A stretch of DNA of 64,000 nt from Sedimentitalea sp041224545. Lineage in GTDB: Bacteria > Pseudomonadota > Alphaproteobacteria > Rhodobacterales > Rhodobacteraceae. The translations under genes and the position numbers were made by a program. This document shows positions 43,667 through 51,558 of the stretch, in pieces (position 1 is the first letter of the stretch; every line of letters begins with the position of its first letter). Below the pieces are notes generated by a model. That model worked only from the letters and a program-made list of their open reading frames with translations, was not told the DNA's origin and searched no databases. The stretch covers positions 1-64,000 of the forward strand of contig NZ_JBGFGP010000105.1 in NCBI RefSeq assembly GCF_041224545.1. Direction: 5' to 3'.

Positions 43667-44461
43667 ATGAACCTGCCTCCGCGCGCAAAGACCCTGATCA
43701 TTGCCGGTCTCTGCCTGTCCCTGATGTCGGCCTGCACGGTTCGCAATCCCGACGAACGCGACAGCGCCGTGCCTTTTGATCCCTACGAGAAGAACAACCG
43801 CCAGGTCCACCGTTTCAACCTCGGAGTGGACAAGCTGCTTTTTCGGCCTGCTGCAAGGGGTTATACAAAGATTATCCCTGATCCGATCGAAGACAGCTTC
43901 AACAGTTTTGCCAGGAATCTGTCCGAACCCGGCGATGCCGCGAACTATTTGCTTCAGGGGAATCTGAAACAGGCGGGGATTTCCATCGGCAGATTCCTGA
44001 TGAATTCGACCATCGGATTCGCCGGTCTGGCAGATCCCGCATCCGAGTTCGGTATTCCGGAAACCGAAACCGATTTCGGCGCGACCCTCGCAGCGTGGGG
44101 GGTCAAAGAGGGCGCCTATATCGAACTGCCGTTTTTCGGCCCGTCGACCCAGCGCGATTCGGTCGGTGTGCTGGTCGATTTCTTCACCAATCCCCTGACC
44201 TTTGCGCCCACCCGGCCGATCGAAAATGTCGGTTTCTATGCCAACGTCGTTGAGCGGCTGAGTGCGCGGGGCAGATATTCGGATACGGTCGACTCGATCC
44301 TGTACGAAAGCGAAGACAGCTACGCGGTCGCGCGCGTGATCTATTTGCAGAATCGCCGCTTTGAACTGGAAGGCAACAGTGGGGATACCTATGTAGATCC
44401 CTATGCAACATCCGACACCGACCCATACGAGGATTCCTATGCAGACCCCTATGCCGAATAA
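43667..44461 (+). CDS. mlaA: MlaA (VacJ) outer-membrane lipoprotein
   Basis: The 264-residue lipoprotein keeps phospholipids out of the outer leaflet of the outer membrane. The signal peptide ends in a lipobox, LMSAC, with the acylated Cys23. Conserved parts include DPYEKNNRQVHRFN and the FPFFGPSTQRD-like segment. The C-terminus carries a small unusual tail in which DPY recurs three times. It overlaps the mlaC start region by 23 bp. The MlaFEDB parts are not in the window. Confidence 0.92.
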   Translation: MNLPPRAKTLIIAGLCLSLMSACTVRNPDERDSAVPFDPYEKNNRQVHRFNLGVDKLLFRPAARGYTKIIPDPIEDSFNSFARNLSEPGDAANYLLQGNLKQAGISIGRFLMNSTIGFAGLADPASEFGIPETETDFGATLAAWGVKEGAYIELPFFGPSTQRDSVGVLVDFFTNPLTFAPTRPIENVGFYANVVERLSARGRYSDTVDSILYESEDSYAVARVIYLQNRRFELEGNSGDTYVDPYATSDTDPYEDSYADPYAE

Positions 44462-45059
44462 ACCTCTGATGCGCCGCAGTTTTCTGGGATCGGCTCTTGC
44501 CTTCGCCGGCGTTGCGGCCCTGCCGATGCCGGCGCTTGCGCTAACCGAGGCCGGAGCGAAGAAACTGGTCGACCAACTCGTCGGCGAAATCAATCGCGTC
44601 ATCGCTTCGGGCAAATCCGAAAGTGCGATGATTCGCGATTTCGAACGCATTTTCGTTCAGTTCGCCGATGTGTCGATCATGGCGCGCTATGCGCTTGGCA
44701 ATGATGCGCGCAGCGCGAGCCAGGCCCAGTTGAACGCGTTTACCCAGGCGTTTCAGGGATATATCGCGCGCAAATACGGCCGACGCTTTCGCGAGTTCAT
44801 CGGTGGCACGGTCGAGGTCACTTCGACCCGCAGGATCAAGAGCGGTTACGAGATTCGCAGCATTGCCAAGTTGCGCGGCGAAGCACCGTTTGAGGTCACA
44901 TTCCTCGTGTCCGACAAATCCGGCCGCGACAAGTTTTTCAACATGTTCATCGAAGGTGTGAACCTGTTGCTGACCGAGCGGACCGAGATCGGTGCGATGC
45001 TTGATCGACGTAAGGGCAACATCGATCAGTTGACAGCAGACCTTTCCAAGCTCGGATAG
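44439..45059 (+). CDS. mlaC: MlaC-type phospholipid-binding periplasmic protein
   Basis: The product of about 206 residues is the periplasmic shuttle between MlaA and the MlaFEDB complex. The N-terminal segment has a twin arginine (MRRSFLGS) before a hydrophobic stretch ending in PALA, which resembles a Tat signal; most MlaC proteins use Sec. The Mla signature block IARKYGRRFREFIG is visible. The start at 44439 has GAGGA 5 nt upstream; ATGs at 44451 and 44469 are alternatives. It ends in a hairpin shared with the PBP1A gene. Confidence 0.85.
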   Translation: MQTPMPNKPLMRRSFLGSALAFAGVAALPMPALALTEAGAKKLVDQLVGEINRVIASGKSESAMIRDFERIFVQFADVSIMARYALGNDARSASQAQLNAFTQAFQGYIARKYGRRFREFIGGTVEVTSTRRIKSGYEIRSIAKLRGEAPFEVTFLVSDKSGRDKFFNMFIEGVNLLLTERTEIGAMLDRRKGNIDQLTADLSKLG

Positions 45060-45076
45060 GCGCCTTCGCGCCTATC
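45055..45076. terminator. Hairpin containing both stop codons of convergent genes
   Basis: GATAGGCGC (45055-45063) and GCGCCTATC (45068-45076) form a perfect 9-bp stem with loop CTTC. The mlaC stop TAG (45057-45059) and the PBP1A stop (45072-45074, minus strand) both lie inside the stem. The genes are 12 bp apart, so this hairpin is the only room for an end signal in either direction. Confidence 0.65.
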
Positions 45077-47306
45077 GGTCATTGAAGTTCTGCGGGCTTT
45101 GATTGCCGCCACGGCCACCGCCGCCACCGAAAATGTCGCGCAATACCTTGTCCACGACCCCGCCAAAGCCGGTTCCACCCGAGCCGCTCTGGCGGGGAAC
45201 GCCGCCGTCGCGGTTTTCGACCGGACCTGCCGGGGCGCGCATCGGTAGCGGCGTCGGCGCCAGCCCCTGATGCACCCGGATCATGGTTTCGTGCCAGATC
45301 TCGGCAGGAAGCCCGCCGCCGGTCACACCGCTCAGCGGCGTATTGTCGTCATAGCCCATCCAGACACCCGCAACATATTGCGACGTAAATCCGATGAACC
45401 ATGCATCGCGCGCGGCCTGAGTGGTTCCGGTTTTGCCGGCAGCTTCCCAGTTCGGCAATTTCGCGCGCCGTCCCGAGCCTTCGGAAACCACCTTTTCCAT
45501 CATCCAGATCAGTTCTTCGGCGGCCTTGGTCTGGATGACGCGCTCGCCGATCCCGCCCTCGGTCCCCATGAGCGCGTCGCGTTCGCCGAGCAGCTTCAAC
45601 TCGGTCAGCCCATATGGCGTCACGGCGGAGCCGCCATTCAGAATGCCGGCATAAGCGCCGGTCATTTCAATCAACGTGCTCTCGGACGCGCCAAGCGCAA
45701 GGGCCGGCCCCGCCGCCAGATCGCTCTCGAGGCCGAATTGGCTGGCAACCTGGCGCACCAGTTCGCGCCCGACGCGCTCGGACACCTTGACCGCCGGAAT
45801 GTTGAGCGAGTCTTTCAGGGCGTCCACGAGCGTCACCCGCCCCTTGTAGTTCTTGGTATAGTTCTGGGGACACCACTGTCCGGATCCCGGAATGTCCATG
45901 CAGAACGGTTCGTCGATCACCGTATCCAGCGGCGAATAGCCGAGATCCAGCGCGGCCCCGTAGACGAATGGCTTGAACGCCGATCCTGTCTGGCGTTTGG
46001 CCTGAACCGCGCGGTTGAATGCGCCGGCGACCTTGGCTTCGCGCCCGCCGACAATCGCGCGCACCGCGCCATCCGCAGACATGACCACGATTGCCGCCTG
46101 TGCCTTGGAGCCTGAGCGCACCTTGTTTTCGAACACGTATTGCATCGCTTCTTCCGCCGCGGCCTGAAGCCGTCGGTCAAGCGTGGTGCGGATGATCACG
46201 TCCTCGGTGGTGTTGCGGGTAAAGTACTCGGGACCGGCGGCCATGACCCAGTCGGCGAAATACCCGCCGGCTCGTTCGGCGGCCGCTTCCGAAAGCTGTG
46301 CCGGATGGTCGCGCGCCTGCTCGGCCTCTGCCGCGGTGAGATAGCCCTGATCCTCCATCAGCCCCACGATGACCGTCGCGCGGTTTTGCGAGCGGGTCAG
46401 GCTGTTGGTGGGGGCATACCGGGTCGGGGCCACCAGCAATCCGGCCAGCATTGCCGCCTCGGCGGGGGTGACGTTGGACGCGGATTTTCCGAAATACCTC
46501 TGGCTCGCCGCCTCGAAGCCACGTGCACCCGCGCCCAGAAAGGCCCGGTTCATGTAGATGGTCAGGATTTCATCCTTGGAATATTTGACCTCCATCGCGA
46601 GCGCGAACACAGCTTCCTTGATCTTGCGTTGCAGCGTGCCGCGACGACAATCGGCCTCGTATTCGGCTTCGCTCATTCCGGATGCAGGGTCATAGGGATC
46701 GCCAAGGCACAGCAGCTTGGCGGTCTGCTGCGTGATCGTCGAGCCGCCGTGACCGGACAAGGGGCCGCGCCCCTCGCTCAGGTTGATTCGAACGGCGCTG
46801 GCGATACCGCGCGGGCTGACGCCGAAATGCCGGTAGAACCGCTTGTCCTCGGTCGCGACGATGGCGTTGCGGATATTGGGCGAGACGGTCTCGGTCGTGA
46901 TGACGCCGCCGAATTGATCGCCGCGCCAGGCAAACACATCACCGTTGCGATCGAGCATGGTCACCGACCCGCGCGCGCGCCCGTCGAGCAATTCGGTCAC
47001 GTCCGGCAAGGTCGTATAGATATAACCGACCCACAGCGCGATGATGAGGCATACGACCGACCCGACGCGCCACGTCACGCTCCAGACCAGCCGCAGAAGC
47101 CATCCGATCAGCCGTCGGAAAAAGCCGAACAATCCGCCACCTCCGCCGGATTTGCGGCGGGTCGCCTGACGCTTGCGCGGGGCCGGTTTGGCCTTTTGTG
47201 GTGTCTTCCGCGTCTTGGTCGCAGTTGTCGTGCGGGTTTTCCGTTGCCCGGATGAATACCGCTTGTCGGCTACCAAAGGCGGCTTGCGTGGTGTCTTGTT
47301 TGTCAT
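45072..47306 (-). CDS. PBP1A-family bifunctional penicillin-binding protein
   Basis: The 744-residue peptidoglycan synthase has a basic, Lys/Arg/Thr-rich cytoplasmic N-terminus (1-70), one membrane helix (about 80-97), a GT51 glycosyltransferase domain (ATEDKRFYRHFG at 151-162 with Glu153) and a transpeptidase domain (Ser442 and Lys445 in SAFK, SLN at 500-502, KTGT at 625-628). The C-terminal tail is Gly-rich. It resembles MrcA/PBP1A or PBP1C-like roseobacter proteins; the name of the subtype is uncertain. It is divergent from glnK. Confidence 0.93.
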   Translation of the reverse strand: MTNKTPRKPPLVADKRYSSGQRKTRTTTATKTRKTPQKAKPAPRKRQATRRKSGGGGGLFGFFRRLIGWLLRLVWSVTWRVGSVVCLIIALWVGYIYTTLPDVTELLDGRARGSVTMLDRNGDVFAWRGDQFGGVITTETVSPNIRNAIVATEDKRFYRHFGVSPRGIASAVRINLSEGRGPLSGHGGSTITQQTAKLLCLGDPYDPASGMSEAEYEADCRRGTLQRKIKEAVFALAMEVKYSKDEILTIYMNRAFLGAGARGFEAASQRYFGKSASNVTPAEAAMLAGLLVAPTRYAPTNSLTRSQNRATVIVGLMEDQGYLTAAEAEQARDHPAQLSEAAAERAGGYFADWVMAAGPEYFTRNTTEDVIIRTTLDRRLQAAAEEAMQYVFENKVRSGSKAQAAIVVMSADGAVRAIVGGREAKVAGAFNRAVQAKRQTGSAFKPFVYGAALDLGYSPLDTVIDEPFCMDIPGSGQWCPQNYTKNYKGRVTLVDALKDSLNIPAVKVSERVGRELVRQVASQFGLESDLAAGPALALGASESTLIEMTGAYAGILNGGSAVTPYGLTELKLLGERDALMGTEGGIGERVIQTKAAEELIWMMEKVVSEGSGRRAKLPNWEAAGKTGTTQAARDAWFIGFTSQYVAGVWMGYDDNTPLSGVTGGGLPAEIWHETMIRVHQGLAPTPLPMRAPAGPVENRDGGVPRQSGSGGTGFGGVVDKVLRDIFGGGGGRGGNQSPQNFNDR

Positions 47307-47433
47307 GCTCAGCCCTGCTCGGCCTTTGTGTTTGGGGTGACACTACATCGCCTGAGACGGTTTGTTGAGCCTCCGATTGATCGGGATATGCCATTTCCCA
47401 AATGATCAAAAAACAGTCAACCGCCAAATTTAG

Positions 47434-47448
47434 TGCAAAAATTGTGCA
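47434..47448. promoter_or_regulatory. Palindrome in the glnK upstream region
   Basis: TGCA (47434-47437) and TGCA (47445-47448) are separated by AAAATTG. The pattern recalls NtrC half-sites (TGCAC...GTGCA) but the spacing is shorter than the enterobacterial consensus. It lies about 115 bp upstream of glnK in the 254-bp gap shared with the PBP1A gene. NtrC binding is speculation. Confidence 0.3.
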
Positions 47449-47560
47449 TCTTTCCGCGTTTGGTGCCCGCTTCGGGTGCCCAAGCCATTTGCAACGCTGC
47501 ATCGCGGCGTTTTGCTCGGGGTGTCTGCACGCAGGGAGCCTGCAAAGGAAAGGGATCGAG

Positions 47561-47899
47561 GTGAAACTCATCATAGCGACAATCAAGCCGTTCAAGCTGG
47601 AAGAGGTCCGCGAGGCGCTGACCGAATCCGGAGTGCGCGGCATGATGGTGACTGAAATCAAAGGGTTCGGATCGCAATCCGGTCATACCGAAATCTATCG
47701 CGGCGCGGAATACGCGGTGAATTTCGTGCCCAAAATCAAACTTGAACTCGTTGTCAGTGCGGCAATGGCGGAGCAGGTGGTCGAAACCATCACCAGAACC
47801 GCCAAGACCGGCAAGATCGGGGACGGCAAGATATTCGTGCTCGACGTGGAGCAGGCCATTCGCGTGCGCACCGGCGAAATCGACGAAGACGCGCTGTGA
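47561..47899 (+). CDS. glnK: PII nitrogen regulatory protein GlnK
   Basis: The 112-residue trimeric signal protein senses 2-oxoglutarate and ATP/ADP, and is uridylylated at Tyr51, which is present (GAEYAVNF). The T-loop and C-terminal signature KTGKIGDGKIFV are intact. The start is GTG at 47561, behind the strong RBS AAAGGAAAGGG. It is followed by amtB 29 bp later, the conserved glnK-amtB pair in which GlnK blocks AmtB when nitrogen is plentiful. Confidence 0.96.
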   Translation: MKLIIATIKPFKLEEVREALTESGVRGMMVTEIKGFGSQSGHTEIYRGAEYAVNFVPKIKLELVVSAAMAEQVVETITRTAKTGKIGDGKIFVLDVEQAIRVRTGEIDEDAL

Positions 47900-47928
47900 A
47901 AACGCGGTGGAAAAGGGGAATTGAGACA

Positions 47929-49254
47929 ATGACATCGACCAAAACGATTGCCACAGCAGCCGCGCTTGTCGCGTTGCCGTCGCTGGGGCTGGCGCAAGAG
48001 GCGGATGTAACGCCGACAAATGCCGAACTGGGCTTTATCCTGACCACGTTCATGTTCATCGTGATGGGTGTGCTGGTGTTCTGGATGGCTGCGGGGTTCG
48101 CGATGCTCGAAGCCGGGCTGGTGCGATCCAAGAACGTCACCATGCAGTTGACCAAGAACATGGCGCTTTTTTCGCTGGCGGCGGTCTTTTATTTCGTGAT
48201 CGGCTACAACCTGATGTATCCGGGTGATGGATGGGCCATTCCGGGGATGCTTGGTGCGTTTTCGGTGGTCAGCCTTGAACCAGTCGGGTTGAGCGGGGCA
48301 GAACCGGATCTCACCTATGCGTCGGTTGGCTCGGACTTTTTCTTTCAGTTGATGTTCTGTGCGGCGACCGCGTCGATCGTCTCGGGTGCGCTGGCCGAGC
48401 GCATCAAGCTGTGGCCCTTCCTGATCTTCGTGGTGATCCTGACGGCGTTGATCTACCCGATCCAGGCCAGCTGGAAATGGGGGGGCGGTTTTCTCGACAA
48501 TGCCGGGTTCCTTGATTTCGCCGGATCGACAGTGGTTCATTCGGTTGGCGGCTGGGCGGCGCTGACCGGCGCTCTGATACTCGGGCCGCGCATCGGAAAA
48601 TACGGCAAGGACGGCCGCGTGATCCCGATTCCCGGCTCCAATCTGGCGCTGGCGACCTTGGGCACCTTCATTCTGTGGATGGGCTGGTTCGGGTTCAACG
48701 GCGGTTCGCAACTCTACATGGACACGGCGGGCAATGTCGCCGACATCAGCCGTATTCTGGTCAATACCAACGCTGCCGCGGCGGCGGGTGCGGTGGCTGC
48801 GCTGATCCTGACCCAACTGCTCTACAAGAAGCCGGACCTCACGATGATCCTGAACGGTGCTCTCGCCGGTCTGGTTTCGATCACCGCAGAACCGCTGACA
48901 CCGACGCTGTTGTCGTCGACATTTATCGGTGCTGTCGGAGGGGTGATCGTGGTCTTTGCGGTGCCATTCCTTGACAGGCTCCGCATCGACGATGTGGTCG
49001 GTGCCATTCCGGTCCATCTTTTCGCAGGCATCTGGGGGACCATCGCGGTGGTCTTCACCAATCCCGATGCGTCGCTGATCACACAGATTTATGCGATCCT
49101 CGTGGTCGGTGTGTTCGTGGTCGTGACCTCAGCCGTGGCCTGGCTGATCCTCCGGGCGGCCCTGGGTATCCGTGTGGGAGAAGAGGAAGAGATCAACGGC
49201 CTCGACATGGCGGAGCTGGGCATGGAAGCGTATCCGGAATTCTCCAAGGGCTGA
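47929..49254 (+). CDS. amtB: Ammonium transporter AmtB
   Basis: The 441-residue inner-membrane channel moves ammonium. It has a signal-like N-terminus (cut after GLAQ) and about eleven membrane helices. The family signature DFAGSTVVHSVGGWAAL lies mid-protein with the first pore His, and AGIWGT has the later segment. It is the second gene of the glnK operon. A strong terminator lies 17 bp past the stop. Expression is expected under nitrogen limitation. Confidence 0.96.
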   Translation: MTSTKTIATAAALVALPSLGLAQEADVTPTNAELGFILTTFMFIVMGVLVFWMAAGFAMLEAGLVRSKNVTMQLTKNMALFSLAAVFYFVIGYNLMYPGDGWAIPGMLGAFSVVSLEPVGLSGAEPDLTYASVGSDFFFQLMFCAATASIVSGALAERIKLWPFLIFVVILTALIYPIQASWKWGGGFLDNAGFLDFAGSTVVHSVGGWAALTGALILGPRIGKYGKDGRVIPIPGSNLALATLGTFILWMGWFGFNGGSQLYMDTAGNVADISRILVNTNAAAAAGAVAALILTQLLYKKPDLTMILNGALAGLVSITAEPLTPTLLSSTFIGAVGGVIVVFAVPFLDRLRIDDVVGAIPVHLFAGIWGTIAVVFTNPDASLITQIYAILVVGVFVVVTSAVAWLILRAALGIRVGEEEEINGLDMAELGMEAYPEFSKG

Positions 49255-49270
49255 CGTCATGCTCTTTGTT

Positions 49271-49305
49271 GAGAAGGCCCCGGCGCATTGCACCGGGGCC
49301 TTCTC
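49271..49305 (+). terminator. Terminator of the glnK-amtB operon
   Basis: GAGAAGGCCCCGG (49271-49283) and CCGGGGCCTTCTC (49293-49305) form a perfect 13-bp stem with a 9-nt loop, followed by ATTTT on the plus strand. Confidence 0.92.
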
Positions 49306-49373
49306 ATTTTGACCCTGCCGGTCGCTCCCGCGCGCTGCGGATCTGCGTGAAAACAGCATGAACCTTGAACGCA

Positions 49374-49403
49374 AAACACCCGCCGGGTTTCCGGCGGGTG
49401 TTT
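49374..49403 (-). terminator. Terminator of rpsO
   Basis: AAACACCCGCCGG (49374-49386) and CCGGCGGGTGTTT (49391-49403) form a perfect 13-bp stem with a GTTT loop. On the minus strand it follows rpsO by about 65 bp and ends in GTTTTGC; on the plus strand it has GTCTTT. It may work in both directions. Confidence 0.88.
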
Positions 49404-49467
49404 GTCTTTATCAGGGTTTCCCGTTCCTGCACGCCCTGAAACGGACGCGCGGACGGGATGTCACGCG

Positions 49468-49737
49468 TTAGCGGCGCAGGCCCAGACGTTTGATCAGGTC
49501 CTGATAGCGGGCCTCGTCCTTGCGCTTGACATAGTCGAGCAGCTTGCGGCGCTGGGCGACCATCTTGAGCAGGCCGCGACGGCCGTGATTGTCTTTCTTG
49601 TGGGTCTTGAAGTGTTCAGTCAGGGTCGCGATGCGCGAGCTTAGAACGGCAACCTGGACTTCCGGCGAACCGGTATCGCCTTCCTTGGTTGCGAATTCCT
49701 TCATGATCCGCGATTTTTCTTCCAGCGTAATCGACAT
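49468..49737 (-). CDS. rpsO: 30S ribosomal protein S15
   Basis: The 89 residues match S15 exactly in length. Conserved parts are TGSPEVQVAVLSSRIATLTEH and KDNHGRRGLL, then LLDYVKRKDEARYQDLIKRLGLRR. It binds 16S rRNA early in assembly. It usually follows truB on the same strand; here an RTX gene and a DUF1643 gene lie between. The start at 49737 follows AAAGGAGAC. Confidence 0.97.
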   Translation of the reverse strand: MSITLEEKSRIMKEFATKEGDTGSPEVQVAVLSSRIATLTEHFKTHKKDNHGRRGLLKMVAQRRKLLDYVKRKDEARYQDLIKRLGLRR

Positions 49738-49905
49738 CGGGGTCTCCTTTGCAGGTTGGAATGAATGGCGCAGGCCGGGATGTCGTCCAGCACAGGCCCA
49801 TGGAGAGTTGTCCCTGCCAATCGCGATGGGCGCGAGTCGTCAGGGATGGGGGCGTATAGACGCGTTTTCCACCAAAGGCAAAGGGTTTTGCGATGCGATC
49901 CGTGG

Positions 49906-50895
49906 TCAGCCGTTGCCCAGACCCAAGGTGACTCCCGTTGCGCGATCCACGATGACGATATCATCGGCGCTCAAGGTGGAGCCCCCCATCACGCTGGCAA
50001 CTTCGGTGCCATCGATCCAGATATGGCTAAGACCTTCGGTCTCTTCATCGGCGATCACCTCGATTCGCGGCTCGGCGTTCTGTTCGAGATCGGACATCAC
50101 CATTATCTGGTCGTCGTCGGCCTCATAATCCATCACGCGGATGGCCTCGGACTCCTGCCCATCCCCGGCGGTGTCATGCGCATCAAGGACAAAGCGATCC
50201 GCCCCGTCCCCTCCGGACAACACATCTCCACCAGCTCCGATCAGCGTGTCGTCGCCATCGCCGCCGTTGAGGTAATCCACGGTTTCGTCATCCGCAAGAT
50301 CTTCGTGATCGGACCCGATGAGAAGGTCGTCGCCGAAACCGCCAAACAGGGTATCCTGTCCGTCACCGCCGACCAATACGTCATCGCCCATGCCGCCATG
50401 CAACGCATCGTCGTCCCCGTTGCCATGCAGAAGGTCGTCGCCGTCACCACCCTGCAGGACATCCTCACCTTCGCCGCCCCGCATCAGGTCATCACCGCCA
50501 TGGCCAAAGAGCAGGTCCGCACCCATGTCACCGCTGAGCATATCCTGACCGTCCTCGCCATGCAGAGTGTCGTTGCCGTCACCGCCAAAGAGGGTGTCGT
50601 CACCCGCAGCACCGTGCAGGTCGTCATCTCCGGCACCGCCATGAATCGAATCGGCCCCGCCATATCCGTTGATCTGATCGTTCCCGGTGTCGCCAGCGAT
50701 CTGTTCAGCCGCCGAGCCGCCTGACAGGATCTGGTCGATCGGCACGATTTCAGCGGTGGATTCACCGGTTGCGACATCTTCGGTTTCCGGCCCCATGTCC
50801 TCCCCGGACTCTTCGTCGGGTTCAGCAGACAGATCAACGACCATGGCCGCGCCGCCGACCGCAAGCAACCCCAGCAACCCAGCCAACATCAACAT
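49906..50895 (-). CDS. RTX calcium-binding repeat protein with N-terminal membrane anchor
   Basis: The 329-residue acidic protein begins with a hydrophobic helix (residues 1-20) and an acidic linker (21-58). It then has about fourteen glycine/aspartate nonapeptides of the GGxGxDxLx type (59-194), a short spacer, further repeats (209-236), and a C-terminal domain of about 90 residues. RTX blocks fold on binding Ca2+. Typical type I cargo lacks an N-terminal anchor, so it may be held at the inner membrane or use Sec. The start at 50895 has TGGAGAG before it. The function is unknown. Confidence 0.82.
   Translation of the reverse strand: MLMLAGLLGLLAVGGAAMVVDLSAEPDEESGEDMGPETEDVATGESTAEIVPIDQILSGGSAAEQIAGDTGNDQINGYGGADSIHGGAGDDDLHGAAGDDTLFGGDGNDTLHGEDGQDMLSGDMGADLLFGHGGDDLMRGGEGEDVLQGGDGDDLLHGNGDDDALHGGMGDDVLVGGDGQDTLFGGFGDDLLIGSDHEDLADDETVDYLNGGDGDDTLIGAGGDVLSGGDGADRFVLDAHDTAGDGQESEAIRVMDYEADDDQIMVMSDLEQNAEPRIEVIADEETEGLSHIWIDGTEVASVMGGSTLSADDIVIVDRATGVTLGLGNG
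50314..50721 (-). repeat. RTX nonapeptide-coding repeats
   Basis: About fifteen imperfect 27-bp units encode the glycine/aspartate nonapeptides of the RTX protein. The units differ in codons, so no long exact repeats remain. A second short block lies near 50185-50271. Confidence 0.8.
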
Positions 50896-50987
50896 CGGAA
50901 CTCTCCACAGAATACGTCCGGTGAATTAGGACATGCCGGTGGGGTCCGGGTCAAAGCAAAGCTGACCTCAGGGTTAAGCGCGGGTTA

Positions 50988-51494
50988 TCAGATCCACGGT
51001 TCCGGTTGTTGGCTATAGGCGATGTAAAGCGGGTGTTTCGGGTGTCCGGTCTTGCTCAGCCCGAGGTGAAACAGAGGGCGTCCCGTACCGCGCAGCAATG
51101 TGGCAACCGTATCGCCGCGTGACAGGTGCGCGCCGTGCGTTCCCCAGGCGGCGATCACCTGATCGGCCCATGCGGCCCCGGCCAGGATCGCCGCGTCGTT
51201 TTCCGGCCCGACGGGATCCTCGGCGGCGCGCATGGCGCGGGGATCGGTGTCGCGCCAGGCGAATATGTTGGTCACCTGAAACGCGCCGAAACCAAGCGCG
51301 CGTGCCCGCCTTTCGCAGCGTTCGACGGTGGGGTCGTTCTGAATCTCGGTGGCGGTCGAGGGGTTCAGCATCACGAACAGCGCCCGCTTGCCCGCTGCAT
51401 CCCAGACCCGCGTGAGGCTATAGCGATAGCGTTCGCAATCGGAATAGATGGCGGTCGAGGGGGCATCCCCCTTGGTGTGAGATCGGGTTATCAT
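50988..51494 (-). CDS. DUF1643 domain protein
   Basis: The 168-residue cytosolic protein belongs to DUF1643, a family without an assigned function. Visible conserved blocks are RYSLTRVWD, LFVMLNPSTAT, DPTVERCERRARALGFG, VTNIFAWRDTDP and VIAAWG. It lies between the RTX gene and truB, all on the minus strand, but gaps of about 90 and 65 bp argue against tight coupling. Confidence 0.88.
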   Translation of the reverse strand: MITRSHTKGDAPSTAIYSDCERYRYSLTRVWDAAGKRALFVMLNPSTATEIQNDPTVERCERRARALGFGAFQVTNIFAWRDTDPRAMRAAEDPVGPENDAAILAGAAWADQVIAAWGTHGAHLSRGDTVATLLRGTGRPLFHLGLSKTGHPKHPLYIAYSQQPEPWI

Positions 51495-51558
51495 AGCGCG
51501 GGTTTAGCCAGAATGAACCGACGGGAAAAGAGCCCGGGTGGCCTCTTGCTGCCGGATC

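Noticed and set aside
47307..47560. A sigma-54 promoter for glnK
   Set aside because: No GG/GC pair with the required 10-bp separation and flanks could be placed; GGGTGCCC near 47475 has the wrong spacing to the nearest TTGC.
50314..50721. CRISPR-like regular repeats
   Set aside because: The 27-bp period encodes RTX nonapeptides in one open frame, and there are no unique spacers of constant size between identical repeats.
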